A DNA stretch of 64,000 nt from positions 1 through 64,000 of the forward strand of contig JAPLPE010000025.1 of assembly GCA_026400355.1 (NCBI GenBank). The letters run 5' to 3'. The notes under the pieces were generated by a model. It worked only from the letters and a program-made list of their open reading frames with translations. It ran no database searches and had not been told where the DNA came from. Positions 1 to 7,890 of this stretch are shown here, in pieces. The position numbers and the translations under genes are program-made. Each line of letters opens with the position of its first letter. Within the stretch, counting starts at the first letter, position 1. Source of the stretch: Rhodobacterales bacterium. GTDB taxonomy: Bacteria > Pseudomonadota > Alphaproteobacteria > Rhodobacterales > Rhodobacteraceae.

Positions 1-123
1 CTCCGCAAAGCCGCCGCCCGCACCTACGAGGAGCTCTGGAAAGCCGTAGGCGCCGTCTGCAACCTCTTCACCGAGGACGAATGCCTCAACTACTTCATCG
101 CCGCAGGATACAAACCCGAATGA
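1..123 (+). CDS. IS630-family transposase, C-terminal fragment (5' end outside window)
   Basis: The open frame from base 1 to the TGA at 121-123 reads as the last 40 residues of an IS630 transposase. It includes the segment TYEELWKAVGAVCNLF and ends in the family-typical CLNYFIAAGYKPE, an aromatic NYF...AGY tail. The DDE catalytic domain lies outside the window, so whether the enzyme is intact cannot be judged. The stop lies inside the terminal inverted repeat, which is normal for compact IS elements. Confidence 0.75.
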   Translation, partial: LRKAAARTYEELWKAVGAVCNLFTEDECLNYFIAAGYKPE

Positions 124-138
124 ACGCGACACGCTCTA
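1..138 (+). mobile_element. Right end of an IS630-family insertion sequence (truncated by the window edge)
   Basis: The element runs off the left edge. Its right terminal inverted repeat is seen on the minus strand as CTAGAGCGTGTCGCG followed by TTCAT, at about 120-139. The same 15 bases start the IS630 left end at 57036, so the two ends define the terminus of one element type. IS630 elements insert at TA, and a TA is present at 137-138. The next gene (150-437) begins just outside this boundary. Confidence 0.8.
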
Positions 139-149
139 GTGAGCCTGAA

Positions 150-437
150 ATGTCAAAAGCCGTTTTGCAGATCGCGTCTCAACAGCCGAACGGGGTTGCC
201 ACCCATCAGCGGCTACGCAAAGAAATACCCAAGCTGATCAATCTGACGCCTGCGGACCTGGCCCCGTCAGTAACGCGCCCCGGCGAACCGATGTGGCATC
301 AGATTGTGAGAAACATCAAGTCGCACGACAAAGAGCCGGGGAACTACATCGCCGAGGGGTATCTGGAGCACGTCCCGCGCGTTGGCTACAAGATTACAGT
401 CGCTGGAACCAAGCATCTAAGGGCAGCAAAACCCTAG
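150..437 (+). CDS. Small winged-helix (Mrr N-terminal-like) DNA-binding protein
   Basis: This is a 95-residue basic protein. The middle reads LTPADLAPSVTRPGEPMWHQ, then IVRNIKSH and GYLEHV, then an aromatic turn (GYKITVAG). This is the layout of the winged-helix domain found at the N-terminus of Mrr-type restriction proteins and as a stand-alone phage or mobile-element protein. An in-frame ATG at 120 lies inside the IS630 terminal repeat, so the ATG at 150 is preferred. The gene ends 4 bases inside the 3' end of the convergent methyltransferase gene. With the IS directly upstream, the native promoter may be lost. A role as a regulator or defence accessory is inference; the fold assignment is moderate. 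Confidence 0.55.
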   Translation: MSKAVLQIASQQPNGVATHQRLRKEIPKLINLTPADLAPSVTRPGEPMWHQIVRNIKSHDKEPGNYIAEGYLEHVPRVGYKITVAGTKHLRAAKP

Positions 438-1024
438 GGGTACTTCGCCTTGTAGCCGGGCTTGAACCACTTCAATTCCGTGCCGCTCGCGTCCTTGTCC
501 CAGACAAACCACGCATAAGCAGTGGTGCCGGAACCCTTTTGCACCGCGCCATCTGGGTAGAAAGTGATGCGCTCACTGAATACCCAGACGCGGGACGGCG
601 GGTTTTCGGAAAAAATCGTGCGCTGACGGCCCGCACCTTCCAAGAAGGCCAGCCGCAGCAGCAAGGCAAACTTCCGATCGGCGACTTGCAAGCCCGACCG
701 CACGAACCCTTCTGCCGCATTGTAGGGCGGATTGGTTACGATGTTTTGCGCGCGGCGATGCTGTACTAGAAAGTCAACGCCGCTATCGCCATAGCCCCGG
801 TCGTATAGGTCGGTGCTTATGACGGGCTGATCTGTCTTCGCCAGCACGTTGGACATTGCGCCGTTGCCGCAAGCGCTTTCCCAAATATCTCCCTTGAACG
901 CCTCGTTGTCGATCAAGGCGTAAGTCGCCCAGGCTGGCGTTGGAAAGAAGTCCGGGCCGTCGAGGTCAGCAAACCGCTTGATTGTCGGCTTAAACCCGCC
1001 GTTGAGATTGTATGTCATGTCCAT
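434..1024 (-). CDS. Phage-type DNA N6-adenine methyltransferase
   Basis: This is a 196-residue class I SAM-dependent methyltransferase. The SAM loop appears as WESACGNGAMS (about residues 48-58), and the amino-MTase catalytic motif is TNPPYN (about residues 96-101), the N/D-PP-Y/F signature of N6-adenine or N4-cytosine enzymes. Length and order match small prophage adenine methyltransferases that are not paired with a restriction enzyme. No endonuclease gene is visible next to it. It converges with the winged-helix gene and the two share 4 bases at their ends. Together with the IS630 end they look like accessory DNA bordering the purine locus. The target sequence cannot be read from the gene. 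Confidence 0.75.
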   Translation of the reverse strand: MDMTYNLNGGFKPTIKRFADLDGPDFFPTPAWATYALIDNEAFKGDIWESACGNGAMSNVLAKTDQPVISTDLYDRGYGDSGVDFLVQHRRAQNIVTNPPYNAAEGFVRSGLQVADRKFALLLRLAFLEGAGRQRTIFSENPPSRVWVFSERITFYPDGAVQKGSGTTAYAWFVWDKDASGTELKWFKPGYKAKYP

Positions 1025-1185
1025 GGAAAAAGTTTAGCGGAATCAGCGGGTTAGTCAAGGGTCTCTAAGTGACTCAAATGACTCACTTTTCCCCTACGAC
1101 CTTCATCTTGTACGGCCTGCGCGGCCTTGTCCTTGGTGTCATCGGGCGGCGTGTCGTCAACACCTCTCGATTTCAAACTGAGACA

Positions 1186-1662
1186 CTACCCGACGGTCAC
1201 TGGCGTGGGAAGCCTGTATTCCTGCAGGTTGTTGCCGGGGCCGATGCGGTCGATCACGGCGAAGAGGCCGGGTGCGGCGAGAGGCGTCAGCACGCCGTGC
1301 CATATGTTGCGCAAGATGTTGATGCCCTGACCGGGGGCAGTCAGGAAGGCGCGGATACGGCCTGGGGTGCCGACATCATCTTCGGCCACGATGACAAGAA
1401 AGGGGTCCTGCGTCATCGGGAGGAAGGCCTGGCTGCCCAGCGGATGGCGCTCGACAAGGTCGAGAAGATAGGGCAGCGCCCGGGTTTCGGAGCGGAAGAT
1501 GCTGATCCCGGCGCGGCCGTCTGGCCCGAAATCGAGCCGGGCGCGGTCGTGCCAGCGGCCGCAGAGGCCCGCGTTGATGATCCGGTCGGGGTCGCCGTTC
1601 GTGTCGAGCACGTCACCGAAGGGGGCGAAGGCGGCTTGGGTGAGGGGTTCAGTGCGGATCAT
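1186..1662 (-). CDS. allA: Ureidoglycolate lyase (ureidoglycolate hydrolase family)
   Basis: A cytosolic beta-barrel enzyme that releases urea from (S)-ureidoglycolate to give glyoxylate, the last step of this pathway. The protein shows the AllA hallmarks: an N-terminal EPLTQAAFAPFGDVL segment, ERHPLGSQAFLPM (about residues 70-82), the dimer and active-site region, and NIWHGVLTPL near residue 120. I chose the ATG at 1662, which gives the family-typical start MIRTEPLT; an upstream ATG at 1692 adds ten atypical residues. It is the most downstream gene of the minus-strand run puuE-uraD, allE, allA. A repeat element (1708-1764) separates it from allE, so its expression may be attenuated relative to the upstream genes. 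Confidence 0.88.
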   Translation of the reverse strand: MIRTEPLTQAAFAPFGDVLDTNGDPDRIINAGLCGRWHDRARLDFGPDGRAGISIFRSETRALPYLLDLVERHPLGSQAFLPMTQDPFLVIVAEDDVGTPGRIRAFLTAPGQGINILRNIWHGVLTPLAAPGLFAVIDRIGPGNNLQEYRLPTPVTVG

Positions 1663-1707
1663 CTGGCGTTCCGGTGCGGGTAGGGGGAACATGCTTCTGC
1701 GAACGAT

Positions 1708-1764
1708 CTTGGGTGGGCTTTGCCCCCCGGCTTTGCCTCCCCCAGCGGTATTTGGGCGAAAAAG
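1708..1764. repeat. Intergenic hairpin repeat, family B, copy 1 (diverged)
   Basis: Contains GGGCTTTGCCCCCCGGC, a CTTTGCC variant of CTTCGCC, and GGTATTTGGGCGAAAA. The same order of blocks occurs at 7891, 39551, 61995 and, inverted, 62077. It can fold into a GC-rich stem followed by an A-rich end. It lies between allE and allA. Confidence 0.7.
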
Positions 1765-1792
1765 AAAAAGCAGGGGGAAGTGCGGGATACCA

Positions 1793-2611
1793 TCAGGGAA
1801 GGGTGAGAGCAGGGTGGCGGTTGACGTCCTTGTAGAGGAGATAGCGGAACTCGCTGTCGCCTGTGGCGATGCAGGCCTGCGGGCACCAGGCGCGGAGCCA
1901 CATGAAATCGCCGGGGCCGACCTCGACCCAGTCGCGGTTCAGCAGGTACCGGGCCGTGCCGGTAAGCACATAGAGCCCATGTTCCATGATGTGGGTTTCG
2001 GCAAATGGGATGCGGCCGCCGGGGCGGAAGGTGACGATGTTGACATGCATGTCATGGCGCAGGTCAGCCGTGTTCACGAAGCGGGTCGTGCCCCATTTGT
2101 CGGTGCCGGGCATCCAGTTGACCTCGGTGGTCTTGTCCGAGGTGAAGAAGGCCTCGGGCGCGTCATGGCCGGGGGCGGGGATGTAGCGTTTGCGGATCCA
2201 GTGGAAGCCTGCGGGGATGTGGCCCAGGTTCTTCACGCTCCAGGCCTTGCCAGGGGGCAGGTACGCATAGCCGCCGGAGACGAGGATATGGGGGACGTCG
2301 TCCATGGTCAGAACCATTTCGCCATGGGTGACGAAAAGGACGCCCTCGGCTGCGGGATCGGGTTCGGGGCTGTTGCTGCCGCCGCCGGGGGCGACTTCGA
2401 CGGCATATTGGGCGAAGGTTTCGGCAAAGCCCGTGAGGGGTTTGGCGATGATCCAGGCGCGGGCGTTGGTCCAGCCAGGCAGCAGGCTTGTCACGATGTC
2501 GCGCATCACGGTGGCCGGGATGACCGCATAGGCCGTGGTAAAGATTGCGGTGCTGGCGGCGGGGTCTTCAGACTGGTCGGGCAGGCCGCCGATGGGGAAG
2601 GCATAGGTCAT
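1793..2611 (-). CDS. allE: (S)-ureidoglycine aminohydrolase, bicupin
   Basis: A Mn-dependent bicupin that converts (S)-ureidoglycine to (S)-ureidoglycolate plus ammonia. At 272 residues it has the family's usual length. Two cupin halves are visible, with the metal-binding barrel in the second half: ETHIMEHGLYVLTG (about residues 207-220) supplies the two His, a Glu and a further His, followed by GPGDFMWLRAWCPQ. The start overlaps the stop of puuE-uraD by four bases (ATGA type), indicating translational coupling. The product feeds AllA downstream. The name AllE (YlbA) rests on motif and neighbourhood; other cupins in this context would be unusual. Confidence 0.88.
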   Translation of the reverse strand: MTYAFPIGGLPDQSEDPAASTAIFTTAYAVIPATVMRDIVTSLLPGWTNARAWIIAKPLTGFAETFAQYAVEVAPGGGSNSPEPDPAAEGVLFVTHGEMVLTMDDVPHILVSGGYAYLPPGKAWSVKNLGHIPAGFHWIRKRYIPAPGHDAPEAFFTSDKTTEVNWMPGTDKWGTTRFVNTADLRHDMHVNIVTFRPGGRIPFAETHIMEHGLYVLTGTARYLLNRDWVEVGPGDFMWLRAWCPQACIATGDSEFRYLLYKDVNRHPALTLP

Positions 2612-4014
2612 GGGAGAAGGGCTTTCAGCCTGAGTTCCGCGATGCGTTCCACCTGTTTGCAGGCGGTGGTGAATTCGGTGGCGCTGTCGTTGTCGAGCCG
2701 GGTTTCAAAGGCGGCAAGGATCGTGGCCTTGGTATTGTCGCGGACGGCGATGATGAAGGGGAATCCATGTTTGGCGACATAGGCGGTGTTCAGTTCGGTG
2801 AACCGGGCGCGTTCGGCGTCGGTCAGATGGTCGAGCCCGGCGCTGGCCTGCTCATGGGTCGACTCGGGCGTCAGCCGCTTGGCGGCGGCGAGTTTGCCGG
2901 CAAGGTCGGGATGGGCGCGGAGGACACCGAGGCGTTCTTCGGGCGAAGCGCTGCGGAACATGCGGGCAAGCGCGTTGTGCAGGCCCGTGGCGGTGTCATG
3001 CGCGGGGCCGAGTTCGAGGTCGAAGGCCCGTTCGGCGATGAAGGGCGAGTGTTCGAAGATGCTGCCGTAGCGGGCGACAAAGTTCGCGCGCGTCATCTCG
3101 CCGGGGCGCTCGCGGCGCCGGGGAGGGTTGGTCGCGGCCCAGTGCGCGGCGATTTCGCCACGGGTGGCAAACCAGACGCCACCCTTGGCGCGGGCATAGT
3201 CGAGGAAGCGCTTCAGCCCCGCGATCTTGCCCGGGCGGCCGATCAGGCGGCAGTGCAGGCCGATCGAGAACATGCGGCCGCCTTCGGCATGGAGCGTGTC
3301 GAGGCTGTCCTTCAGATAGCTTTCGAACTGGTCCCCGGTGATATAGCCCGGCGCCGTGGCGAAACGCATGTCGTTGGCCTCCAGCGTGTAGGGGATGACG
3401 AGCTGGTCGCGAGGCCCGTATTCGCGCCAGTAGGGCAGATCGTCGTCATAGGTGTCGGAGACCCAGTCGAACCCGCCTTCTTCGGCCGTGAGACGGACGG
3501 TGTTGACCGAGCAGCGCCCGGTGTACCAGCCTTTGGGGCGTTCGCCCACGACCTCGGTATGAAGGCGGATCGCCTCGGCGATCTGGCGGCGTTCCTCTTC
3601 CTCGGGCATGTCGCGGTGTTCGACCCATTTCAGGCCATGGCTCGCGATTTCCCAGCGGGCTGCTTTCATCGCGGCCACCTGTTCTGGAGAGCGGGCGAGT
3701 GCGGTGGCCACGCCATAGATCGTGACGGGCAGGTCCATGCCGGTGAACAGTCGGTGCAGCCGCCAGAAACCCGCGCGGGCGCCGTAGTCGTAGATCGACT
3801 CCATGTTCCAGTGGCGCTGGCCGGGCCAGGGGGCGGCGCCGGCGATGTCGGAGAGGAAGGCCTCGGATTGGCCGTCGCCGTGGAGGATGTTGTTTTCGCC
3901 GCCCTCTTCATAGTTGAGGACGAGGGACAGGGCGACGCGCGCGCCGTTCGGCCAGCGGGCCTCGGGCGGGGTGGGGCCGTAGCCGATCATGTCGCGGGGG
4001 TAACGGGTGGGCAT
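2608..4014 (-). CDS. puuE: Bifunctional allantoinase (PuuE) / OHCU decarboxylase (UraD) fusion
   Basis: A 468-residue fusion. Residues 1 to about 300 are a polysaccharide-deacetylase-like, PuuE-type allantoinase, starting with YPRDMIGYGPTPPEARWPNG and NYEEGGENN, with the conserved SHG and LHCRLIGRPGK segments. Residues about 310-468 are an OHCU decarboxylase with HPDLAGKLA and GFPFIIAVR, the two catalytic regions of UraD. One protein thus catalyses decarboxylation of 2-oxo-4-hydroxy-4-carboxy-5-ureidoimidazoline to (S)-allantoin and its hydrolysis to allantoate. It is first in the minus-strand purine operon and diverges from hiuH, which supplies the OHCU substrate. Such fusions are known in alphaproteobacteria; the assignment is firm. 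Confidence 0.92.
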   Translation of the reverse strand: MPTRYPRDMIGYGPTPPEARWPNGARVALSLVLNYEEGGENNILHGDGQSEAFLSDIAGAAPWPGQRHWNMESIYDYGARAGFWRLHRLFTGMDLPVTIYGVATALARSPEQVAAMKAARWEIASHGLKWVEHRDMPEEEERRQIAEAIRLHTEVVGERPKGWYTGRCSVNTVRLTAEEGGFDWVSDTYDDDLPYWREYGPRDQLVIPYTLEANDMRFATAPGYITGDQFESYLKDSLDTLHAEGGRMFSIGLHCRLIGRPGKIAGLKRFLDYARAKGGVWFATRGEIAAHWAATNPPRRRERPGEMTRANFVARYGSIFEHSPFIAERAFDLELGPAHDTATGLHNALARMFRSASPEERLGVLRAHPDLAGKLAAAKRLTPESTHEQASAGLDHLTDAERARFTELNTAYVAKHGFPFIIAVRDNTKATILAAFETRLDNDSATEFTTACKQVERIAELRLKALLP

Positions 4015-4114
4015 GGGCGAAATCTCCTTGGCCCGGAATGATTAGTCCCTCGGGGCTGGGGGTTGCAAGATGCCGGGCGACAGGCTCAGGATGGCGGAAA
4101 CGGGGGAGGGTGCG

Positions 4115-4471
4115 ATGGCCGAGGGGTTTCTGACGACGCATGTGCTGGATACGGCGCTGGGCCGGCCCGCTGCGGGCGTGAAGATCATGCTCTACAAGGT
4201 CAGCGGCAACAGCCACCGCAAGATCGCCGAGACGGTGACGAATGCGGACGGGCGGACCGATGCGCCCATCCTGCCTAAGGGCAAGTTCGTGCCGGGGGTG
4301 TATGAGCTGGTGTTCTGCGCGGGGGACTATCTGCGGGCCACGGGGCAGGCTTTGCCCGATCCGCTGTTCCTGGACGAGGTGCCGATCCGGTTCGGGATGG
4401 CCGAGGATGCGCATTACCACGTGCCGCTCTTGCTGTCGCCGTTCGGGTATTCGACGTACCGGGGGAGTTGA
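4115..4471 (+). CDS. hiuH: 5-hydroxyisourate hydrolase (transthyretin-like)
   Basis: Hydrolyses 5-hydroxyisourate made by PuuD to OHCU. This is a 118-residue protein of the transthyretin-like family. It has LTTHVLDTALGRPAAG at the N-terminus with the conserved active-site His, the substrate-binding R in the middle region (HRKIAETVTN) and the diagnostic C-terminal YRGS tetrapeptide. I start at the ATG at 4115 because GGGAGGG lies about five bases before it; upstream ATGs in frame lack homology. It diverges from puuE-uraD and faces puuD about 1.6 kb downstream. The dead toxin module lies in between. Confidence 0.92.
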   Translation: MAEGFLTTHVLDTALGRPAAGVKIMLYKVSGNSHRKIAETVTNADGRTDAPILPKGKFVPGVYELVFCAGDYLRATGQALPDPLFLDEVPIRFGMAEDAHYHVPLLLSPFGYSTYRGS

Positions 4472-4573
4472 GGGGCCACGCCGGTTGCCGTTCGGTTCCC
4501 GTGCCGCATCTTGTGGTACGGAGCGGTCAACCCCATACTGGAATTGCAGTTGAGAAGGTTCTGGGCTCGGAAA

Positions 4574-4789
4574 ATGACGAAACTGAAGACAAGCGAACTG
4601 AAGCGAAAGGCGGCATTTGCACTCACTTCTGTAAGTGGCGGCTCTATCAAGCGTGACGGAACCTCTGGTAAGCTTCTAGAGGTGAGGACCGATCGTGCAA
4701 CGTTCCGGTCAAGTGCGGCTTCCGAAATGTCCGTGGCGAACGCTTCTTCCAAGCGCAGCGCTGCGTTGAAGCGCTTAGCAAATCGCTAG
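4574..4789 (+). CDS. Putative antitoxin upstream of a broken Doc toxin
   Basis: A small basic, Ser/Ala/Lys-rich 71-residue protein (begins MTKLKTSELKRKAAFALT, ends SSKRSAALKRLANR). I do not recognise a named domain. Its stop is immediately followed by the reading frame of a Doc-family toxin (from 4791), the tight antitoxin-toxin spacing typical of type II modules. That position is the reason for the antitoxin call. Because the toxin is now dead (stop codon plus insert), the gene may be a relic under no selection. Start by ATG at 4574 without a strong ribosome-binding site; low certainty. Confidence 0.4.
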   Translation: MTKLKTSELKRKAAFALTSVSGGSIKRDGTSGKLLEVRTDRATFRSSAASEMSVANASSKRSAALKRLANR

Positions 4790-4790
4790 G

Positions 4791-4979
4791 TCACATTATC
4801 GGGTGACGCTGGCCGATGCGCTTACTGCGCACGATGAGGCCATGCGATATGGTGGTCGTGATGGCGTAAGCAGCCTCCACCTGATTGAATCAGGACTGGC
4901 GCGGCCATAATCTGGCTATCATCGCCCTCTCCACCGCAAGGCTGCGGCCCTTCTTGAAAGCATGGTCGGCAACCACCGT
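4791..4979 (+). pseudogene. Doc/Fic-family toxin, N-terminal half (disrupted)
   Basis: The frame translates to VTLADALTAHDEAMRYGGRD followed by SLHLIESGLARP, the unmistakable N-terminal half of a death-on-curing (Doc) toxin. It then meets an in-frame TAA at 4908-4910 where the family has a Tyr before S-G-Y. Past the stop the same frame continues as GYHRPLHRKAAALLESMVGNH and breaks at about 4977, exactly after the catalytic His of the Fic motif. The rest of the motif resumes at 5764. So two lesions are present: a nonsense codon and a ~0.8 kb insertion. No start codon other than GTG (4803) is obvious, and the module is not functional. Confidence 0.8.
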
Positions 4980-5763
4980 TTTTGACCACTACGTTCTGTC
5001 CAGGGGTTCTTGATCCGACCTCGTTGGTAGGCTGTGGAGATGCAGGGGGCGTTCATGGACTTTATGAGTTTCGGGGTAGGTGACTACCGCCAACGCTGTG
5101 CCATCGGATCACCAACACCTCGGGTCAAGGCTAACATTGCGCGCCCGGTTCGTTAGACTAATCAGATGGAGCCCGGAAAAATCGGAATTGGGCAACATAT
5201 GGAACTCCGTGGACTCGCTCCAAATCTTTGCCCACCATTCCTCTTTTTCATCAGTCTCGCCTGAGATAATCCGGGGGTCGGAAAAGCGCTCAGCATACTG
5301 TTCGAGCGATTTCGTATATGCTTGTCGAAGTTCCGATGCGTCACCCCAGTATGACAGGATGACCAAGCCCTGATAGTCACATCCGTCCCCATTTCCGCCG
5401 TTGAATACGCGACTGGTACTATCTACTACAATCGCCCCGCTTGGCAGGGCTGTAGAAGCAAGATGTGTTGCCATTCGGCTGGCACGAAGATTGTTCTTAA
5501 CGACAGCTATAAGAAAAGGAGAACCCAGCAGCGCACCAATCAGACCGACTAGGGCAAAAACTCGCAACTTCCCGGCAGCCATCCTCATGTTGCGTCCTTC
5601 GCTACCCGTCCGCATCGACATAGCCCGATTTGGATCACCTTGAAAAGGTAGGTTCAGACTTGCCGTTGCTGCAATCAGAGCCATCCGTCGAGGCTCGAAG
5701 CTGACGTTGCCTCGGCCGCCCCTATGCCCAAACTCGTGCGTTTCTGTCCCTGACGGATAGGAC
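4980..5763. other. ~785 bp insertion splitting the doc gene
   Basis: The segment separates the two halves of the Doc reading frame between the catalytic His (4974-4976) and GFVDGNKR (5764 onward). Its coding content is a single minus-strand membrane-protein gene (5109-5588). I find no transposase, no convincing terminal inverted repeat and no clear target duplication at its ends. The flanking noncoding parts (4985-5108 and 5589-5763) show nothing recognisable. It may be a cargo-type insertion or a recombination product. Confidence 0.6.
5109..5588 (-). CDS. Hypothetical membrane-anchored protein inside the doc insertion
   Basis: A 159-residue protein. The start at 5588 is supported by GAAGGA nine bases upstream. 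Residues about 7-28 form one hydrophobic helix (VFALVGLIGALLGSPFLIAVV) with positive charges before it, so the rest probably faces the periplasm. The soluble part contains NGGNGDGCDYQGLVILSYWG, an acidic EEWWAKIWSE stretch and two Cys that could form a disulfide. I do not recognise a family. AT content is higher than in the neighbours, in line with transfer together with the insert. No function can be proposed from sequence. Confidence 0.5.
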   Translation of the reverse strand: MRMAAGKLRVFALVGLIGALLGSPFLIAVVKNNLRASRMATHLASTALPSGAIVVDSTSRVFNGGNGDGCDYQGLVILSYWGDASELRQAYTKSLEQYAERFSDPRIISGETDEKEEWWAKIWSESTEFHMLPNSDFSGLHLISLTNRARNVSLDPRCW

Positions 5764-5949
5764 GGCTTTGTGGACGGAAACAAGCGGACTGCTTGGTTGC
5801 TTGTCGAGATCCTGATCAGCCGGAGCGGGTATCGCCTCGATATCCCTGATGATGAGCCGATTGACGATCTGGTCGTCGGCGTCGCTACAGGCGAGATCGG
5901 ATTTGACGATTTGGTCGCTTGGTTTGAGGCGCGGCTGGTCCGGGATTAG
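5764..5949 (+). pseudogene. Doc/Fic-family toxin, C-terminal half (disrupted)
   Basis: Translates as GFVDGNKRTAWLLVEIL, then GYRLDIPDDEPIDDLVV, ending LVAWFEARLVRD and a TAG. This is the second half of the Fic core motif plus the C-terminal helices of Doc. A TAG at 5758-5760 lies directly in front, and the catalytic His of the motif is on the other side of the insert (4974-4976). It has no start codon of its own and cannot make an active toxin. Confidence 0.82.
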
Positions 5950-6080
5950 GCTTGCCCGAAAGAGAGGCGGTTTGCCCGTGGCCGGGCTTTTCCGGTTGCC
6001 CGGGGGATGAAAGGCCCGCCCGGGGTTGACGTCGCAGGGCGGAGCGGTTCGAGTGAGGAGAAACCTTCCGGGGACATACG

Positions 6081-7301
6081 ATGACCTATGAAACCGCGCT
6101 TTTGCTGAGCTGGGCCGAGTTTGCGGTGCGGTGGCTGCATGTCATCACTGCGATCGCGTGGATCGGGTCGTCGTTTTACTTCATCGCGCTTGATCTGGGG
6201 CTGCACCGGGACCGGAACCTTGCCAGCGGTGCGGATGGCGAGGAATGGCAGGTGCATGGCGGCGGGTTCTATCATGTGCAGAAGTATCTGGTGGCCCCTG
6301 CGGCCATGCCGTCCGACCTGATCTGGTTCAAATGGGAAAGTTACTGGACCTGGATGTCGGGGTTCAGTCTGTTGGTTCTGGTCTATTATCTGGGGGGCGA
6401 GCTGTTTCTGATCGACCCAAAGGTGCTCGATATTCCGGTCTGGCAGGGGGCGCTGATTTCCATGGCGTCGCTGGCCTTTGGCTGGATCGTCTACAACACG
6501 CTTTGCAAGCTGTTCGTCAACCAGAACCCGACGGTGCTGATGGTGGCGCTGTTCGGTGTGATCGTGGGGATGGCGTTCTTTTATGTGCATGTGTTCACAG
6601 GCCGGGCGGCGCTGCTGCATCTGGGGGCGTTCACGGCGACGATCATGTCGGCCAATGTGTTCTTCGTCATCATGCCGAACCAGCGGATCGTGGTGGCCGA
6701 CCTTCAGGCGGGGCGGAAGCCGGATGCGAAATACGGCAAGATCGCCAAGCAGCGCAGCACGCATAACAACTATCTGACGCTGCCGGTCATCTTCCTCATG
6801 CTGTCGAACCATTATCCACTGGCCTTTGCGAATGACTACAACTGGGTCATCGCCTGCCTCGTGTTCCTGATGGGCGTCACGATCCGGCACTGGTTCAACT
6901 CGTCCCATGCGCGCAATGGGCGGCCCTACTGGACCATCGGCGCGACCATCGTCCTGTTCATCCTGATCGTGAAGCTGTCGATGCCGAAGCCCTTTGTCTA
7001 TTCGGATGAGGTGCAGATCATGTCACCCGCGGCCGAACGCTATGCGGCGGCCGAGGGGTTTGATCAGGTGACGGATATCGTGCTGGGCAACTGTTCCATG
7101 TGTCATGCGCCCGAGCCGGGCTTTGCCGGGGTTCACTGGCCGCCCAGGGGAGTGATGCTGGACACGCCGGAACAGATCGCGGCCCACGCGCGGCAGATCT
7201 ATCTGCAGGCCGGGGCGAGCCATGCGATGCCCCCTGGCGTGGCCGATTTCATGGACGATGAAAGCAGGGCAGCGATCCGCGCCTGGTTCGAGGGGGCATA
7301 G
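6081..7301 (+). CDS. puuD: Membrane-bound urate oxidase with C-terminal cytochrome c domain
   Basis: Oxidises urate to 5-hydroxyisourate and passes electrons to the respiratory chain instead of making H2O2. The 406-residue protein has about eight transmembrane helices (residues 10-300), starting with WAEFAVRWLHVITAIAWIGS and including conserved membrane His residues. A C-terminal c-type haem site CSMCH lies at about residues 338-342, with a distal Met candidate in SHAMPPGVADFM. This matches the PuuD family exactly. It lies on the plus strand after hiuH, with only the broken toxin module between, and completes the urate branch of the pathway. Xanthine dehydrogenase genes are not in the window. 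Confidence 0.93.
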   Translation: MTYETALLLSWAEFAVRWLHVITAIAWIGSSFYFIALDLGLHRDRNLASGADGEEWQVHGGGFYHVQKYLVAPAAMPSDLIWFKWESYWTWMSGFSLLVLVYYLGGELFLIDPKVLDIPVWQGALISMASLAFGWIVYNTLCKLFVNQNPTVLMVALFGVIVGMAFFYVHVFTGRAALLHLGAFTATIMSANVFFVIMPNQRIVVADLQAGRKPDAKYGKIAKQRSTHNNYLTLPVIFLMLSNHYPLAFANDYNWVIACLVFLMGVTIRHWFNSSHARNGRPYWTIGATIVLFILIVKLSMPKPFVYSDEVQIMSPAAERYAAAEGFDQVTDIVLGNCSMCHAPEPGFAGVHWPPRGVMLDTPEQIAAHARQIYLQAGASHAMPPGVADFMDDESRAAIRAWFEGA

Positions 7302-7307
7302 TAGCGG

Positions 7308-7878
7308 TATCTTCTGGCCGCAGCCTGCCGCAACCTGCCGCAGCTTGAGGAGCATGTCGATATCAGCGGCGATCCGATGACGATCAGCCGCTGTTTTGCC
7401 GAGATGCCCGACCTGGCGATGAACTGGGGCGATGTGGCGGCGATGGTGCGGGACTGGAACGGGCCGTTCTGCCTGAAGGGCGTCCTGCCGGTCGCAGATG
7501 CGCGGCGGACGGTGGTTATAGGCTGTACCGGCATCATCCTGTCCCAACACGGCAAGCGGCAGCTTGACGGCGCGCGGCGCGCGTTTGACCAGCTGGCCGA
7601 GGTGGTGGTTGCCGTGGGCGACCGCATCGACGTGATGATGGACGACGGTAGCCGGCGGGTAAGCCATGTGCGCAAGGCCCTGTCTTTGGGGGGCAAAAGC
7701 GGTGGGGATCGGGCGGCATTGCCTTTACGCGCTGGCGGCGGCTGTGCAGGCGGGGGTGGAACGGGCGGGGGTGGAACGGGCGCTGATGCAGTTGCAGGCG
7801 GACTTGGTGCGGGACATGCAGCTGATGGGGTTCCGGTCGGTCAGCAAGTTGTCGCGCCGCAGCCTGCGGTTTCGCTGA
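7308..7878 (+). pseudogene. Alpha-hydroxy-acid (L-lactate-type) FMN dehydrogenase remnant
   Basis: Two overlapping frames together give the C-terminal ~190 residues of an LldD/glycolate-oxidase-type enzyme. RNLPQLEEHVDISGDPM, FCLKGVLPVADARR, GCTGIILSQHGKRQLDGA and GDRIDVMMD lie in one frame up to about 7690. GAKAVGIGRHCLYALAAA to SKLSRRSLRFR lies in a second frame ending at 7878. The N-terminal half is missing, one frameshift is present, and a 15 bp tandem duplication gives GVERAGVERA. The active-site region reads SQHGKRQLDG instead of the usual SNHGGRQLDG. It follows puuD directly and is clearly decayed. Confidence 0.85.
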
Positions 7879-7890
7879 CTGATCCGGACG

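Noticed and set aside
1025-1185. Small minus-strand peptide frame upstream of the methyltransferase
   Set aside because: Only about 19 codons, no ribosome site and no recognisable family; not supportable as a gene.
2545-4041. Long plus-strand open frame of ~500 codons opposite puuE-uraD
   Set aside because: Its translation is Gly/Arg/Asp-rich without domains, while the minus strand encodes a full PuuE-UraD. It is a shadow of third-position GC bias.
4472-5108. Possible tRNA or small RNA in the low-gene region after hiuH
   Set aside because: No cloverleaf or T-loop sequence was found; most of the stretch is explained by the antitoxin frame and the broken doc gene.
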